This document shows positions 39,008 through 52,279 of a stretch of 64,000 nucleotides of DNA, in pieces. The notes under the pieces are model-generated. The model saw only the letters and a program-made list of their open reading frames with translations, did no database searches and was not told the origin of the DNA. The stretch is taken from contig NZ_PTIR01000013.1 of the NCBI RefSeq assembly GCF_002934455.1, positions 62,001-126,000 of the forward strand, given 5' to 3'. Position 1 is the first letter of the stretch. Every line of letters starts with the position of its first letter. The position numbers and the translations under genes are program-made. Source of the DNA: Trinickia symbiotica. Lineage in GTDB: Bacteria > Pseudomonadota > Gammaproteobacteria > Burkholderiales > Burkholderiaceae.

Positions 39008-39832
39008 ATGAGTCAACAGGTCCTCATCGTCGACGACGACCCCGTCGTGCGTGATTTGCTTTGCCGTTTCCTGCGGGACAACGGTTTCGAGGCGTCCGTA
39101 CTGCACGACGGCACCCATCTGGCGCGCCGGCTCGAACGCGAGCGGCCGTCGGTCGTCGTGCTCGACATCATGATGCCGCAGACAGATGGGCTGCGTGCGC
39201 TGACCGCCTTGCGGGCGGCGGGCGACGACATTCCCGTCATTTTCGTCACCGCGCGCGGCAGCGTGACGGACCGGATCCAGGGCCTGTCGCTCGGCGCCGA
39301 CGACTACCTGACGAAGCCGTTCGATCCGCGCGAACTGCTCGCGCGCATCCAGACGGTGCTGCGGCGGCGCGGCCCTTCGACGACGAGCGCGCCGGAGGCG
39401 CGCCAGCGCTACCGCTTCGGGCGCTTCGAGCTCGATTTCGTCACGCGCACGTTGACGCGCGACGATCAACGGCTGCCGTTGCGCGACAGCGAGTTCGCGC
39501 TCTTGAAGATCTTCGCGAACAATCCGTACAAGGTGCTCTCGCGCGTGCTGATCCACGATCTTGTGCACCGCGACGACCTGCCGTTTCGCGATCGCAGCCT
39601 CGATGTGCCGATCTGGAGGCTGCGCCGCGTGATCGAAGACGATCCGGCCAACCCCTGCTATGTACAGACCGTGCGCGGCAAGGGCTACGTTTTCGTGCCC
39701 GACGCCGACGGCACGCCGTTCAGCGAGCAGGCCGCCGGCGAGGCGGCCGAACCGTCCGCCGGTCAGCCTGCCCCACCGTCCGGCCCTCCGCGCTCTGCCC
39801 AGTCCGCCGACGAGTCCGCCGCCGGCCGGTGA
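39008..39832 (+). CDS. OmpR-family response regulator
   Basis: A 274-residue regulator with receiver (acidic D10/D11, phospho-acceptor D53 in VVLDIMMPQTDG, TKPFDP lysine) and winged-helix domain (about 130-235, RSLDVPIWRLRRVIE, YVQTVRGKGYVFVP). A disordered Ala/Pro/Ser tail of about 38 residues extends beyond the usual end. It ends 6 bp before the sensor kinase gene, its evident partner, and is a paralogue of the regulator at 35928-36674. Confidence 0.95.
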   Translation: MSQQVLIVDDDPVVRDLLCRFLRDNGFEASVLHDGTHLARRLERERPSVVVLDIMMPQTDGLRALTALRAAGDDIPVIFVTARGSVTDRIQGLSLGADDYLTKPFDPRELLARIQTVLRRRGPSTTSAPEARQRYRFGRFELDFVTRTLTRDDQRLPLRDSEFALLKIFANNPYKVLSRVLIHDLVHRDDLPFRDRSLDVPIWRLRRVIEDDPANPCYVQTVRGKGYVFVPDADGTPFSEQAAGEAAEPSAGQPAPPSGPPRSAQSADESAAGR

Positions 39833-39838
39833 CCGCCG

Positions 39839-41236
39839 ATGAGGAATCCGCTCAATACGTTGTTCGGCAGGATGGCGCTGCTGTCGATGGCCGTATTGTT
39901 CGCGATTCAGGCCGGCTGGTTCGTGCTGATGTCGCGACAGCCGCATCACGAGGTCGATGGCTTCGCGCGCGGCATTCTTTTCGCGTTGCAGGCCGTCAAC
40001 TCGGAAACGAGGGATAGCGCCGAGCTCGCGCCTGCGTTGCGCGTGCATCTGATGCCGACGTGGAACGTGCCGCCGACGATCCACCTGCATACGCCGCGCA
40101 CGAGGCCGTTGGTCGAGCTGACCGCCCATCTGCGTCCGCACCTGCCGTCCGGCACCGAGTTCGCCGCGGACGACCTGCGCCCGCCGCGCCTCTGGGTGCG
40201 ATTCCCCGGCAAGTCGATGTGGGTCATCGTGCCCGTCAACATTCCGCCGCCGCCGCGCTTTCTGATCGAAGGCGTGTCGATGCTCGCCGCGGCGATCCTG
40301 CTTTCGCTCGGGGCTGCCTGGCAGATGCAGCGGCCGCTCGCCCGCGTCGCGCATGCGGCCGCCGCGTTTGGCGCGGGCCAGCGGCCCGACGCGGTGAATG
40401 AAAGCGGGCCGCGCGAGTTGCGCGATCTGATCGCCTCTTTCAACGACATGATGCGACGGCTCAACGAGGCCGGCGACGATCAGGCGGTGATGCTCGCGGG
40501 CGTTGCGCACGATCTCAAGGCGCCGCTGACGCGGCTCAAGCTGCGCGCGAGCGTATTGATCGCCGAGGAGGAGCGGGCCGGGCTCATCGAGGATGTGGAT
40601 TCGCTGACGAGCATCGTCCAGCAGTTTCTCGAGTTCGCTGGCCAGGCGCCCGAAATGGGGCCGCCCGTCGTAGTCGACGCGTTCATTGGCAAGCAGTTCT
40701 GCAATTCGGACGATGCGCCGGCCGACACGCCACTCTTTGCGCTCGATCTGAGAGCGGGACCGCAGTTCGTGTTGCCGCGCACGCTGCTCGATCGGCTCAT
40801 GACGAATCTCGTCGACAACGCGTTCGAGCACGGGGAGCCGCCTGTCGAAATCACGACGTTGCGCGAGGAGCGGCATTGGATCATCGATGTTCGCGATCAT
40901 GGTCCGGGCATTCCGGAGGACCGGATGGCGGCGGCGATGAAACCGTTCGTGCGGCTGGACCCGGCGCGCGGCAGCGCGGGCCATTGCGGCCTCGGGCTTG
41001 CGATTGTGGCGCGGCTTGCACGCGATCGGGGTGGGCGCTGCGAGCTCAGCAACGATGCCGGCGGTGGGCTGCGTGTGCGAATCGCGTTGCCGGTGCCATT
41101 GGCGTTGCCTGCGCCATTGCCTCAGCCGGCGCGGCACGAGGCGCAAGTGGAGCCGCATGCATATCCGGACGAGCCGCCGCCGATTGCGGTTGGCGTTGCG
41201 GGCGGCGAGCTTACTGCGCCTTACCGGCGGGCCTGA
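39839..41236 (+). CDS. EnvZ-like sensor histidine kinase
   Basis: A 465-residue inner-membrane kinase: TM1 (about 13-31), a periplasmic loop of some 110 residues, TM2 (about 142-161), HAMP linker, HisKA with phospho-acceptor H224 (AGVAHDLKAPLTRLKLR) and an ATPase domain with N box NLVDNAFEHG, G1 DHGPGIPED and G2 GLGLAIVARL. It ends in a Pro/Ala tail of about 50 residues. Co-transcribed with the preceding regulator. The signal is unknown; the proline-rich PVNIPPPPRF before TM2 recalls EnvZ relatives. Confidence 0.94.
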   Translation: MRNPLNTLFGRMALLSMAVLFAIQAGWFVLMSRQPHHEVDGFARGILFALQAVNSETRDSAELAPALRVHLMPTWNVPPTIHLHTPRTRPLVELTAHLRPHLPSGTEFAADDLRPPRLWVRFPGKSMWVIVPVNIPPPPRFLIEGVSMLAAAILLSLGAAWQMQRPLARVAHAAAAFGAGQRPDAVNESGPRELRDLIASFNDMMRRLNEAGDDQAVMLAGVAHDLKAPLTRLKLRASVLIAEEERAGLIEDVDSLTSIVQQFLEFAGQAPEMGPPVVVDAFIGKQFCNSDDAPADTPLFALDLRAGPQFVLPRTLLDRLMTNLVDNAFEHGEPPVEITTLREERHWIIDVRDHGPGIPEDRMAAAMKPFVRLDPARGSAGHCGLGLAIVARLARDRGGRCELSNDAGGGLRVRIALPVPLALPAPLPQPARHEAQVEPHAYPDEPPPIAVGVAGGELTAPYRRA

Positions 41237-41260
41237 AGCGACCGGGGCGGACTTATAGTG

Positions 41261-41330
41261 GGGGCCTGGCATCTCCGCAAATGCCAGCCCCTTTAGGTCC
41301 GCCCTGTATGGCCGGGGCGGACCTTTTTTT
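41261..41330 (+). terminator. Tandem hairpin terminator after the kinase gene
   Basis: Two hairpins lie 25 bp after the kinase stop. The first pairs GGGGCCTGGCAT with ATGCCAGCCCC (41261-41291). The second is a perfect 10-bp repeat AGGTCCGCCC/GGGCGGACCT (41295-41304, 41315-41324) ending in seven Ts on the plus strand, a standard Rho-independent terminator. Confidence 0.85.
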
Positions 41331-41409
41331 CGCATCCATCAAAGGATGGAGCGAGGAAACAGGGAAGCGCTTAGAGCTGGGCCCATCCCCGGACAGAGCA
41401 TCTAACTCT

Positions 41410-42360
41410 CTATACAACCAGCCGATCATGCAACCGATCGATCTGATCCGGCGACAGCCCCAACCCCTGGGTCAGATAGGCGTTCATCGTTCCGAACGTC
41501 TCATGCACCTGATCGAAGGCGACCTGTAGAAAGCTCGGTTGCACGCTGAAAGCAGGCGCATTGGCCAGCGCCGCCGTCTGCCCGCTCTGCGTCGACACCG
41601 CCGCGACGCGCGCCGAAATCGAGGCCGCCGCGTAAGTATTCGACAGCAAGTAATCCTGCATGATCACGTCGAACGGCACGTTGGCGATGCTGAGAAGCAG
41701 CGCGGCGGCCCATCCGGCTCTGTCCTTCCCGTAGCTCGAGTGGATCACCTGGACACCGGTCGTTGCCGCCAGTTGCGTCAATAACGCACCGAAGCCCTGG
41801 CGCTGCGCGGCGCCGAGCACGTAGTCACGCTGCGCGCGCTCCATCGCAGCGATCGCGTCCGCCGGTGTGTCATACGCCGGTGACGCCACGTCGTCGGCCC
41901 CGATCACGTTGATCGTTTGATAGCCCGCGCCGACGGGCAGCGCATCCGCCGTCCGCGCGATCTCTCCAGGCGTGCGCAAGTCGTACACCACCGCGATGCC
42001 GAGCGAGTCGAGCGTCGCCTTATCGGCCGCGCTGGGCGCCAGGACGTTCGAACGGTAAAACACGCCCCGTCGCACGACCTTGCCGTCAATCGTCGGATAG
42101 CCGGCCGCCGCCCCGCCCACATCGCGAAAGTTTTCGACCGAGGCCAGGCGCGGCGTCACCGCCGCATCGCCCGAACCGGGTCCGCCTCCACCACACGCCG
42201 ATAGCAATGCGCTGCCGGCGCCGGCAAGCATCACGCTCGCCGTCCCCTTCAGGAACGCGCGGCGCGAGCGGCATACATCCTCAGTCGCGGTTCGCTGCGG
42301 AACGTGGATGTCGAAGCCGATGCGTCCGGAAGACGAATCGACTTTGGCGGTCAGAGTCAT
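41410..42360 (-). CDS. Tyrosine-phosphatase-fold lipoprotein with Ser in place of catalytic Cys
   Basis: A 316-residue protein of the bacterial Y_phosphatase3 type (SVENFRDVGG, GVFYRSNVLAPSAADKATL, GIAVVYDLRTPGEIA). The P-loop reads H207-S-S-Y-G-K-D-R214: the nucleophilic Cys of HCxxGxxR is Ser208, read directly from a TCG codon, and the following T is A. The N-terminus has a twin-arginine motif RSRRAFLKG (residues 31-39) and a lipobox LSAC (C56), so it should be exported by Tat and lipid-anchored. Catalysis by the normal mechanism is unlikely. Monocistronic. Confidence 0.85.
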   Translation of the reverse strand: MTLTAKVDSSSGRIGFDIHVPQRTATEDVCRSRRAFLKGTASVMLAGAGSALLSACGGGGPGSGDAAVTPRLASVENFRDVGGAAAGYPTIDGKVVRRGVFYRSNVLAPSAADKATLDSLGIAVVYDLRTPGEIARTADALPVGAGYQTINVIGADDVASPAYDTPADAIAAMERAQRDYVLGAAQRQGFGALLTQLAATTGVQVIHSSYGKDRAGWAAALLLSIANVPFDVIMQDYLLSNTYAAASISARVAAVSTQSGQTAALANAPAFSVQPSFLQVAFDQVHETFGTMNAYLTQGLGLSPDQIDRLHDRLVV

Positions 42361-42618
42361 CGAAATGGTTAAGGACAAGTAGCGGATGCCGGCGAGCCGG
42401 CGGAACGAAAACGCAAACGCACTCGTGCCGCGAAGCGGCAAATCGCAAGATTATCGCGTCCAGAAAGCTTTGGATGCCAAATGTAGCAATCGGTAAGAGA
42501 CAGAAAGGTGACGGACGTCGCGCCACTAATGGGTTGCATTGCACATCGATCCGTCATGTCGATGCCGGCACCCCCGAACACTCCGCCCCAAAGAACGCTT
42601 CAGCGAAGTCCAGTCGAG

Positions 42619-43224
42619 TCAGTCCGCCGGCACGCGCGCTGACGCAAGCGCACGATAGCGAGCGCCACGACGCTCGAGGGTGCTCGAGTAGAGGGTCAAG
42701 GTGTCGAAGCGCGAGACAGAGCCAGGTTCAGCCACCGTCTCGCCTCGCCGATCCGCAGTGCCGTCCGATCGCGCAGCCGGCGTCGCGATCGGCTTCGCGT
42801 TACGAGGCAGCCGCGCAAGCGTGACGTGCGGAAGAAACGGGCGATGGTCGTCGATCGGCAGCCCGAGCCCCGCAACGAGCGTCCGCACACGCGATTCGAT
42901 TTCGGCGAGCGCGTCGGACGGAGCAAAAGAAACGACGGCGAGGCGCGGATGCGACCGATTCGGCCAATATTCGAACCGCTCGATGTTGAGCGCCGGCAGC
43001 GGCACGATCACGGATGGCAGCGCCGCCGTCAGCAACGCGCCCTTCTCCGGCGAGACCGAGCCGAGAAACGCCAGCGTCAGATGCAATTGATCGACGGGAA
43101 CGCGGCGCACGGCGACGTCGAGCGGCATCGCCGCGAACGTCTCGCGCGTCGCGGCATCGGGGACGAGCGCGATGAAGCAGCGATGCCAATCATCGCGCTC
43201 GGCCACCGGCGCCACCGGCGACAT
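42619..43224 (-). CDS. thpR: RNA 2',3'-cyclic phosphodiesterase (ThpR/LigT family)
   Basis: A 201-residue 2H phosphoesterase with both HxTx motifs, HLTL at residues 48-51 (DQLHLTLAFLGSV) and HVTL at 133-136 (FLPHVTLARL). Relatives hydrolyse 2',3'-cyclic phosphate RNA ends. A roughly 30-residue polar insertion before the last strand is unusual but in frame. ATG 43224 lies 8 bp after the gltD stop, so it may be a tail gene of gltBD. Confidence 0.88.
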   Translation of the reverse strand: MSPVAPVAERDDWHRCFIALVPDAATRETFAAMPLDVAVRRVPVDQLHLTLAFLGSVSPEKGALLTAALPSVIVPLPALNIERFEYWPNRSHPRLAVVSFAPSDALAEIESRVRTLVAGLGLPIDDHRPFLPHVTLARLPRNAKPIATPAARSDGTADRRGETVAEPGSVSRFDTLTLYSSTLERRGARYRALASARVPAD

Positions 43225-43232
43225 CGGCGTCG

Positions 43233-44699
43233 TCAGCGCGGGAGCTCCGAGCTGCCCATCAGGTAGGCGTCGACTGAGCGCGCACATTGGCGGCCTTCCC
43301 GAATCGCCCAGACGACGAGCGACTGCCCGCGGCGCATGTCGCCGGCCGCGAACACCTTGTCGACGGACGTGTAGTAGGCGCGCTCACCCTCGGTCGTCGC
43401 GCGGATGTTGCCGCGCGCGTCCTTGTCGACGCCGAAGGCATCGAGCACGGGCGAAGCAGGCTGGGTGAAGCCCATGGCGAGCAGCACGAGGTCGGCCTTT
43501 AATTCGAACTCGGAACCCGGCACTTCCTGCATCTTGCCATCCTTCCATTCGACGCGCGCCGCCACGAGCTTCTCGACCTTGCCGTTCTTGCCTTCGAAGC
43601 GCTTCGTCGCCACCGACCAATCGCGGCTGCAGCCTTCTTCGTGCGAAGACGACGTGCGCAGCTTGACCGGCCAATACGGCCAGACGAGCGGCTTGTTCTC
43701 TTCCTCGGGCGGCTGCGGCAAGAGCTCGAACTGAGTCACGCTCTTCGCACCATGACGATTGGAGGTGCCGACGCAGTCGGAACCCGTATCGCCGCCGCCG
43801 ATCACGATCACATGCTTGCCCTTGGCGAGCAGCTGATCGGCCACCTTGTCGCCGGCGTTGACCTTGTTCTGCTGCGGCAGAAACTCCATCGCGAAGTGGA
43901 TGCCGGCCAACTCGCGGCCCGGCACGGGCAGATCGCGCGGCGTCTCCGAGCCGCCCGCGGCAATGACCGCGTCGAACTTCTCGAGAAGCTCTTCGGGCGT
44001 GATCGTTTCCTTGGCCGTGTTGCCGATGTGCGACGGCAACGCGTCCTTTCCGACGAACACGTTCGTGCGGAACGTCACGCCTTCGCCTTCCATCTGCCGC
44101 ATGCGGCGGTCGATGAGCCACTTCTCGAGCTTGAAGTCCGGAATGCCATAGCGCAACAAGCCGCCGATGCGATCGTTCTTCTCGAAGACCGTCACTTCAT
44201 GGCCCGCGCGCGCAAGCTGCTGCGCGGCGGCGAGGCCGGCAGGCCCCGAGCCCACGACGGCAACTTTCTTGCCGGTCTTCTTCCTGGGCGGCTGCGAGAC
44301 GACCCATCCTTCGGACCAGGCCTTGTCGATGATCGCGTGCTCGATCGACTTGATGCCGACTGGATCGGCGTTGATGCCGAGCGTACATGCAGCCTCGCAC
44401 GGCGCCGGGCAGATGCGGCCCGTGAACTCGGGGAAGTTGTTGGTCGAATGGAGGACTTCGATCGCATGCCGCCAGTCCCGGCGATAAACGAGATCGTTGA
44501 AGTCCGGGATGATGTTGTTGACGGGGCAGCCGTTGTTGCAAAACGGAATGCCGCAATCCATGCAGCGCGCGCCCTGAATCTTCGCGTCTTCGTCGCTCAG
44601 CGCGAGAACGAATTCCTTGTAATGCTTGACGCGCGCGAGCGGCGCTTCGTACGCCTCGTGGCGGCGTTCGTATTCGAGAAAACCGGTTGCCTTGCCCAT
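43233..44699 (-). CDS. gltD: Glutamate synthase small subunit
   Basis: A 488-residue FAD/NADPH subunit that feeds electrons to GltB. The N-terminal cysteines [17 protein letters not shown] and [12 protein letters not shown] bind [4Fe-4S] clusters; the FAD site is [20 protein letters not shown] and the NADPH site [16 protein letters not shown] 44699 gives the usual [10 protein letters not shown] start. It lies 170 bp after gltB. Confidence 0.97.
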   Translation of the reverse strand: MGKATGFLEYERRHEAYEAPLARVKHYKEFVLALSDEDAKIQGARCMDCGIPFCNNGCPVNNIIPDFNDLVYRRDWRHAIEVLHSTNNFPEFTGRICPAPCEAACTLGINADPVGIKSIEHAIIDKAWSEGWVVSQPPRKKTGKKVAVVGSGPAGLAAAQQLARAGHEVTVFEKNDRIGGLLRYGIPDFKLEKWLIDRRMRQMEGEGVTFRTNVFVGKDALPSHIGNTAKETITPEELLEKFDAVIAAGGSETPRDLPVPGRELAGIHFAMEFLPQQNKVNAGDKVADQLLAKGKHVIVIGGGDTGSDCVGTSNRHGAKSVTQFELLPQPPEEENKPLVWPYWPVKLRTSSSHEEGCSRDWSVATKRFEGKNGKVEKLVAARVEWKDGKMQEVPGSEFELKADLVLLAMGFTQPASPVLDAFGVDKDARGNIRATTEGERAYYTSVDKVFAAGDMRRGQSLVVWAIREGRQCARSVDAYLMGSSELPR

Positions 44700-44869
44700 G
44701 GGGTTCTCTTGTCTTGATCCAAATCGTCGTATCGGGGGCCGGCGGGCGCCGCCTGCGCGTGGTGCGCATGCGGCAAGCCTCGATGGCATCGTATCTATCG
44801 CCCGCTCGCTCCGGTGACTCCGGCACCGCGAGGCGAACGGGCGCATTCAGGTGCGCGTGAACGCAGCGC

Positions 44870-49570
<4,701 letters not shown>

Positions 49571-49980
49571 GGGGACACCGTCCTGTAGGGGGCCTCGAAA
49601 GGGCCGTTCTCAAAGGGCTGAGCCGCAGTTTGCCCGCGCGGCCGCTCTCGATAGGGCCGCAGGGAAGGCGCATTGCGCCGAAGAAAAACCGTCGGAAATC
49701 GGAATATACGCGACGAATCAAAGGAATAGCAACAAAAATCGCATGATATGACCCCACTTATTGCGGCGCATTCAAATGGTGCTGTTTTATTGGGGCCCCA
49801 TCAAAAAGAGGTACAGAAAACGGCACGCTGCCCGTGCCGTCCGCGACTCTCTCGTTTGCATCATTGCCGAAACCGCGCCAACCGACGCCCTGCGCGCATT
49901 CAATAGGCGAACTTACCCCGCTCGCGGCTCACGCATGCGTGGACAGGCGTCGGCAAGCAGGTTCCAACCGCGAAGCAGTG
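49571..49980. other. Intergenic region upstream of gltB
   Basis: About 410 bp with no gene seen. It must contain the gltB promoter on the minus strand. An AT-richer core at 49680-49820 holds a perfect 10-bp palindrome TGGGGCCCCA near 49790-49803. I looked for sigma-54 -24/-12 elements and saw none convincing. Confidence 0.4.
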
Positions 49981-50688
49981 TTATTGCGTCTGCGGCGTCT
50001 CGCGCACTTTCTTCGGCCGGCCGCGCGGCAGCGGCGAGACGCGCCGGTTCGCCGCCCTCGCCGCCCACTCTCGATACGACTCGCCGCCGAGCACCCATCC
50101 TTTCAGCGTCGCCTGCTGCAGCTCGTTCGCCTCGCGCTCGTCGAGCGGCTGCTCGCAAAGCTCCTTGTAGGCGCGCTGCCGCTCGAACGGCGTATTGCCG
50201 AGCGACCAGTAAAGCGGGTGGTCCGTGACGAGACTGTCTACAGCAACGCCGATGTGATGCCGATAACTAGACCATCGATAGTCTTCCGCCGACGTCACGA
50301 GGCGCTCACGAACCGGACAAAGCTCGATTACGCGACTGGCAAGCAGGAAGTAGCGCTCTCCTTCGATGACGGTCGCGCGATAGCGACCTTCCCAGAGGGT
50401 GCCCCGCCGCGAGTAGCGGCGGTTGAAGTGCGCCACGTAGCGCCTGCCGACCGCCTGCATCGCTTTCGGCAAACTCGATTCGTCGCTCGGCGTGACGAGG
50501 AGCTGCACCGCGCCCGGCATCAGCACATAGGCGTGGACGCCGAGGCGGTGGTCGCGCGAAGCGGCTTTCAGGCAATCGACGAATAGCTCGTAATCCTGCT
50601 CGTCGACGAAGGCGGGCTGCTGATCGAGTCCGCGCAGGATCACGTGCTGCGGCTGTTCGGGGACGTAAAGACGTGCAAGCCGTGCCAT
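49981..50688 (-). CDS. RAYT-like (REP-associated tyrosine transposase) protein, catalytic residues lost
   Basis: A 235-residue relative of the Y1/TnpA_REP transposases: MARLARLYVPEQPQHVILRG at the N-terminus, LGVHAYVLMPGAVQLLVTP, RRYVAHFNRRYSRRGTLWEGRY and DYRWSSYRHH. In active enzymes the central motif is MPNHVHLLL; here both HUH histidines are replaced (A60, Q62), and the position of the nucleophilic Tyr in the RYIELNPVRA segment is V120 (SRVIELCPVRERL). The frame is otherwise intact and full length, so it is a preserved, probably non-transposing DNA- or RNA-binding protein. Confidence 0.85.
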   Translation of the reverse strand: MARLARLYVPEQPQHVILRGLDQQPAFVDEQDYELFVDCLKAASRDHRLGVHAYVLMPGAVQLLVTPSDESSLPKAMQAVGRRYVAHFNRRYSRRGTLWEGRYRATVIEGERYFLLASRVIELCPVRERLVTSAEDYRWSSYRHHIGVAVDSLVTDHPLYWSLGNTPFERQRAYKELCEQPLDEREANELQQATLKGWVLGGESYREWAARAANRRVSPLPRGRPKKVRETPQTQ

Positions 50689-50814
50689 GCTGGATTCCGT
50701 TAAGAATGTTGGTGATGACCCGAAGGGACGACGCGGCGCACGAGCCGCCGCGGTTCCTCGAGCGGTTCCGCCGCAAGCGCGCCACGCTTAGGGAGAATGC
50801 TCTAACGAGCGCAC

Positions 50815-50844
50815 TTGGTCTGATTCAATCCTTTTACTCATAAT
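50815..50844 (+). promoter_or_regulatory. Candidate ompW promoter with FNR-like site
   Basis: TTGGTctgaTTCAA (50815-50828) matches the FNR/ANR consensus TTGAT-N4-ATCAA at 8 of 10 positions; CATAAT at 50839-50844 is a possible -10 with an 18-nt spacer from TTGGTC. The site lies 46 bp before the ompW ATG. OmpW genes are often oxygen-controlled, but the spacing to the -10 does not fit classical class II activation, so this is tentative. Confidence 0.35.
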
Positions 50845-50873
50845 AGGCGGGCCTTTTATGGAGGAAGACGCAT

Positions 50874-51596
50874 ATGAAACTAAAACAGGCCACTACGGGG
50901 GCCGTCGTGGCGCTCGCCTGCGCGACGGCTGCACATGCACAATCGGCCGGCACGTTCTACGTCACAACAGGGTGGTTCCATCTCTCGCCTCAAAGTTCCA
51001 GTGATCAGTTGAAGGTAATCAGCCAGGGCGGCACGCCCATCAACCAATACCAGCCCAACACCGGCGCCCGGATCGACCAGTCCGACACGCTCGGGCTGTC
51101 GCTCGGCTACTTCGTCACCGATCACCTCGCCGCGGAGTTCGAACTGGGCATTCCGCCGAAGTTCGAAATCAACGGCGCCGACGGATTCTCGCAGTTCGGC
51201 AAACTCGGCAGCGCGCGCCTCTGGAGCCCGGCCCTGCTCTTCAAGTGGAACTTCCGGAAGCCGGACGACAAGTTCCGCCCCTACGTCGGCCTGGGCGTCA
51301 CGCGCGTCTGGTTCACCGATGCGCAGATTACGAACACCACGTTCGAATCAGGCGTCCTGGGGGGTCCGACCACCGCATCGGCAGATCGTTCCTGGGCGCC
51401 CGTTTTCAATCTCGGCTTCAACTACAACTTCACCAAGCATTGGTTCGCCGGCCTGTCCGTGTCCTACATTCCGGTCAGCGCGACGGCCGACTTCACGACG
51501 TCCCCGTCCGGGCCGCTTGGTACAACGCTACGCACCCAAGCAAAGATCAGGCTCGACCCGATCGTGACCTACGCGAAGATCGGCTACGCCTTCTAG
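50874..51596 (+). CDS. ompW: OmpW-family outer-membrane protein
   Basis: A 240-residue protein with a signal peptide (residues 1-22, ending ATAAHAQ) and the eight-stranded OmpW barrel: FYVTTGWFHLSPQSSS, DSDTLGLSLGYFVTDHLAAE-like strands, FRPYVGLGVTRVWFTD and the C-terminal LDPIVTYAKIGYAF ending in aromatic F for Bam recognition. OmpW proteins form narrow hydrophobic channels. A strong GGAGGAAG site precedes ATG 50874. Confidence 0.94.
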   Translation: MKLKQATTGAVVALACATAAHAQSAGTFYVTTGWFHLSPQSSSDQLKVISQGGTPINQYQPNTGARIDQSDTLGLSLGYFVTDHLAAEFELGIPPKFEINGADGFSQFGKLGSARLWSPALLFKWNFRKPDDKFRPYVGLGVTRVWFTDAQITNTTFESGVLGGPTTASADRSWAPVFNLGFNYNFTKHWFAGLSVSYIPVSATADFTTSPSGPLGTTLRTQAKIRLDPIVTYAKIGYAF

Positions 51597-51870
51597 CCTA
51601 GTTCAACTCGGGCCGCGCGGCGACCGCGCTGGCGCCGCCGCACCCGCGGCGGCGTCGCCGCCGGCCGTCCAATCGAACCGAATCACTTTTCTACGCGTGT
51701 TTCGTCCCATTTTTACGCATGCGCTCGTACCCTCATACGAACCGTGGGTCCTGAGCGCGGGGGCCTTCGGCCAGGCGCCGGCTGGCATTGATGTTGCGGC
51801 TCCTGGCATTCCCCGCTCTTCGAACGGGGCCTCATCATCCGGTTATAGGAAAGAAGCTGACGGAGCGACC

Positions 51871-52248
51871 ATGACCGCACTACCGAATACGCGAGACGCG
51901 CTCGAAACAACGTGGCAGAGCACGGGACGACACGCCCGCCGTATCGCCCGCCATAGCCGCAACGCCGCCGAGGACATCGGAGGAGAAATGCGCGAACTAC
52001 TGTCGGAACTGGAGGAAGCCCTCTCTGAAGGCGCGCAGGCCGACGCCGCCCAATTGCGCGAGCAATTGAGGAAACGCATCGACGTGACGAGAGCGCGGCT
52101 CGACGGCGCTCGCGCAACGATGCGCACGCGCGCGGTCAACGCGATGGCGGGTGCCAACGACTACGTACGGGAAAACCCCTGGGAAACCGTTGCCGTCGTG
52201 GGGGGCCTCGCCCTGCTCACCGGCTGGCTCCTCGCGCGCAGCCGGTGA
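51871..52248 (+). CDS. DUF883 (YqjD/ElaB-type) membrane-anchored protein
   Basis: A 125-residue protein: helical charged N-terminal part (about residues 15-80, ELLSELEEALSEGAQADAAQ) and a C-terminal membrane segment preceded by YVRENPWETVAVVGGLALLT, the hallmark of DUF883. E. coli relatives tether ribosomes to the inner membrane in stationary phase. ATG 51871 follows CGGAG. It stands alone, convergent with the ugp operon. Confidence 0.92.
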   Translation: MTALPNTRDALETTWQSTGRHARRIARHSRNAAEDIGGEMRELLSELEEALSEGAQADAAQLREQLRKRIDVTRARLDGARATMRTRAVNAMAGANDYVRENPWETVAVVGGLALLTGWLLARSR

Positions 52249-52279
52249 CATAGCCGCAAGCCGCTACGTGAGTGCGTGC

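Noticed and set aside
49571-49980. Sigma-54 or NtrC sites upstream of gltB
   Set aside because: No convincing TGGCAC-N5-TTGC pair or NtrC palindrome was found.
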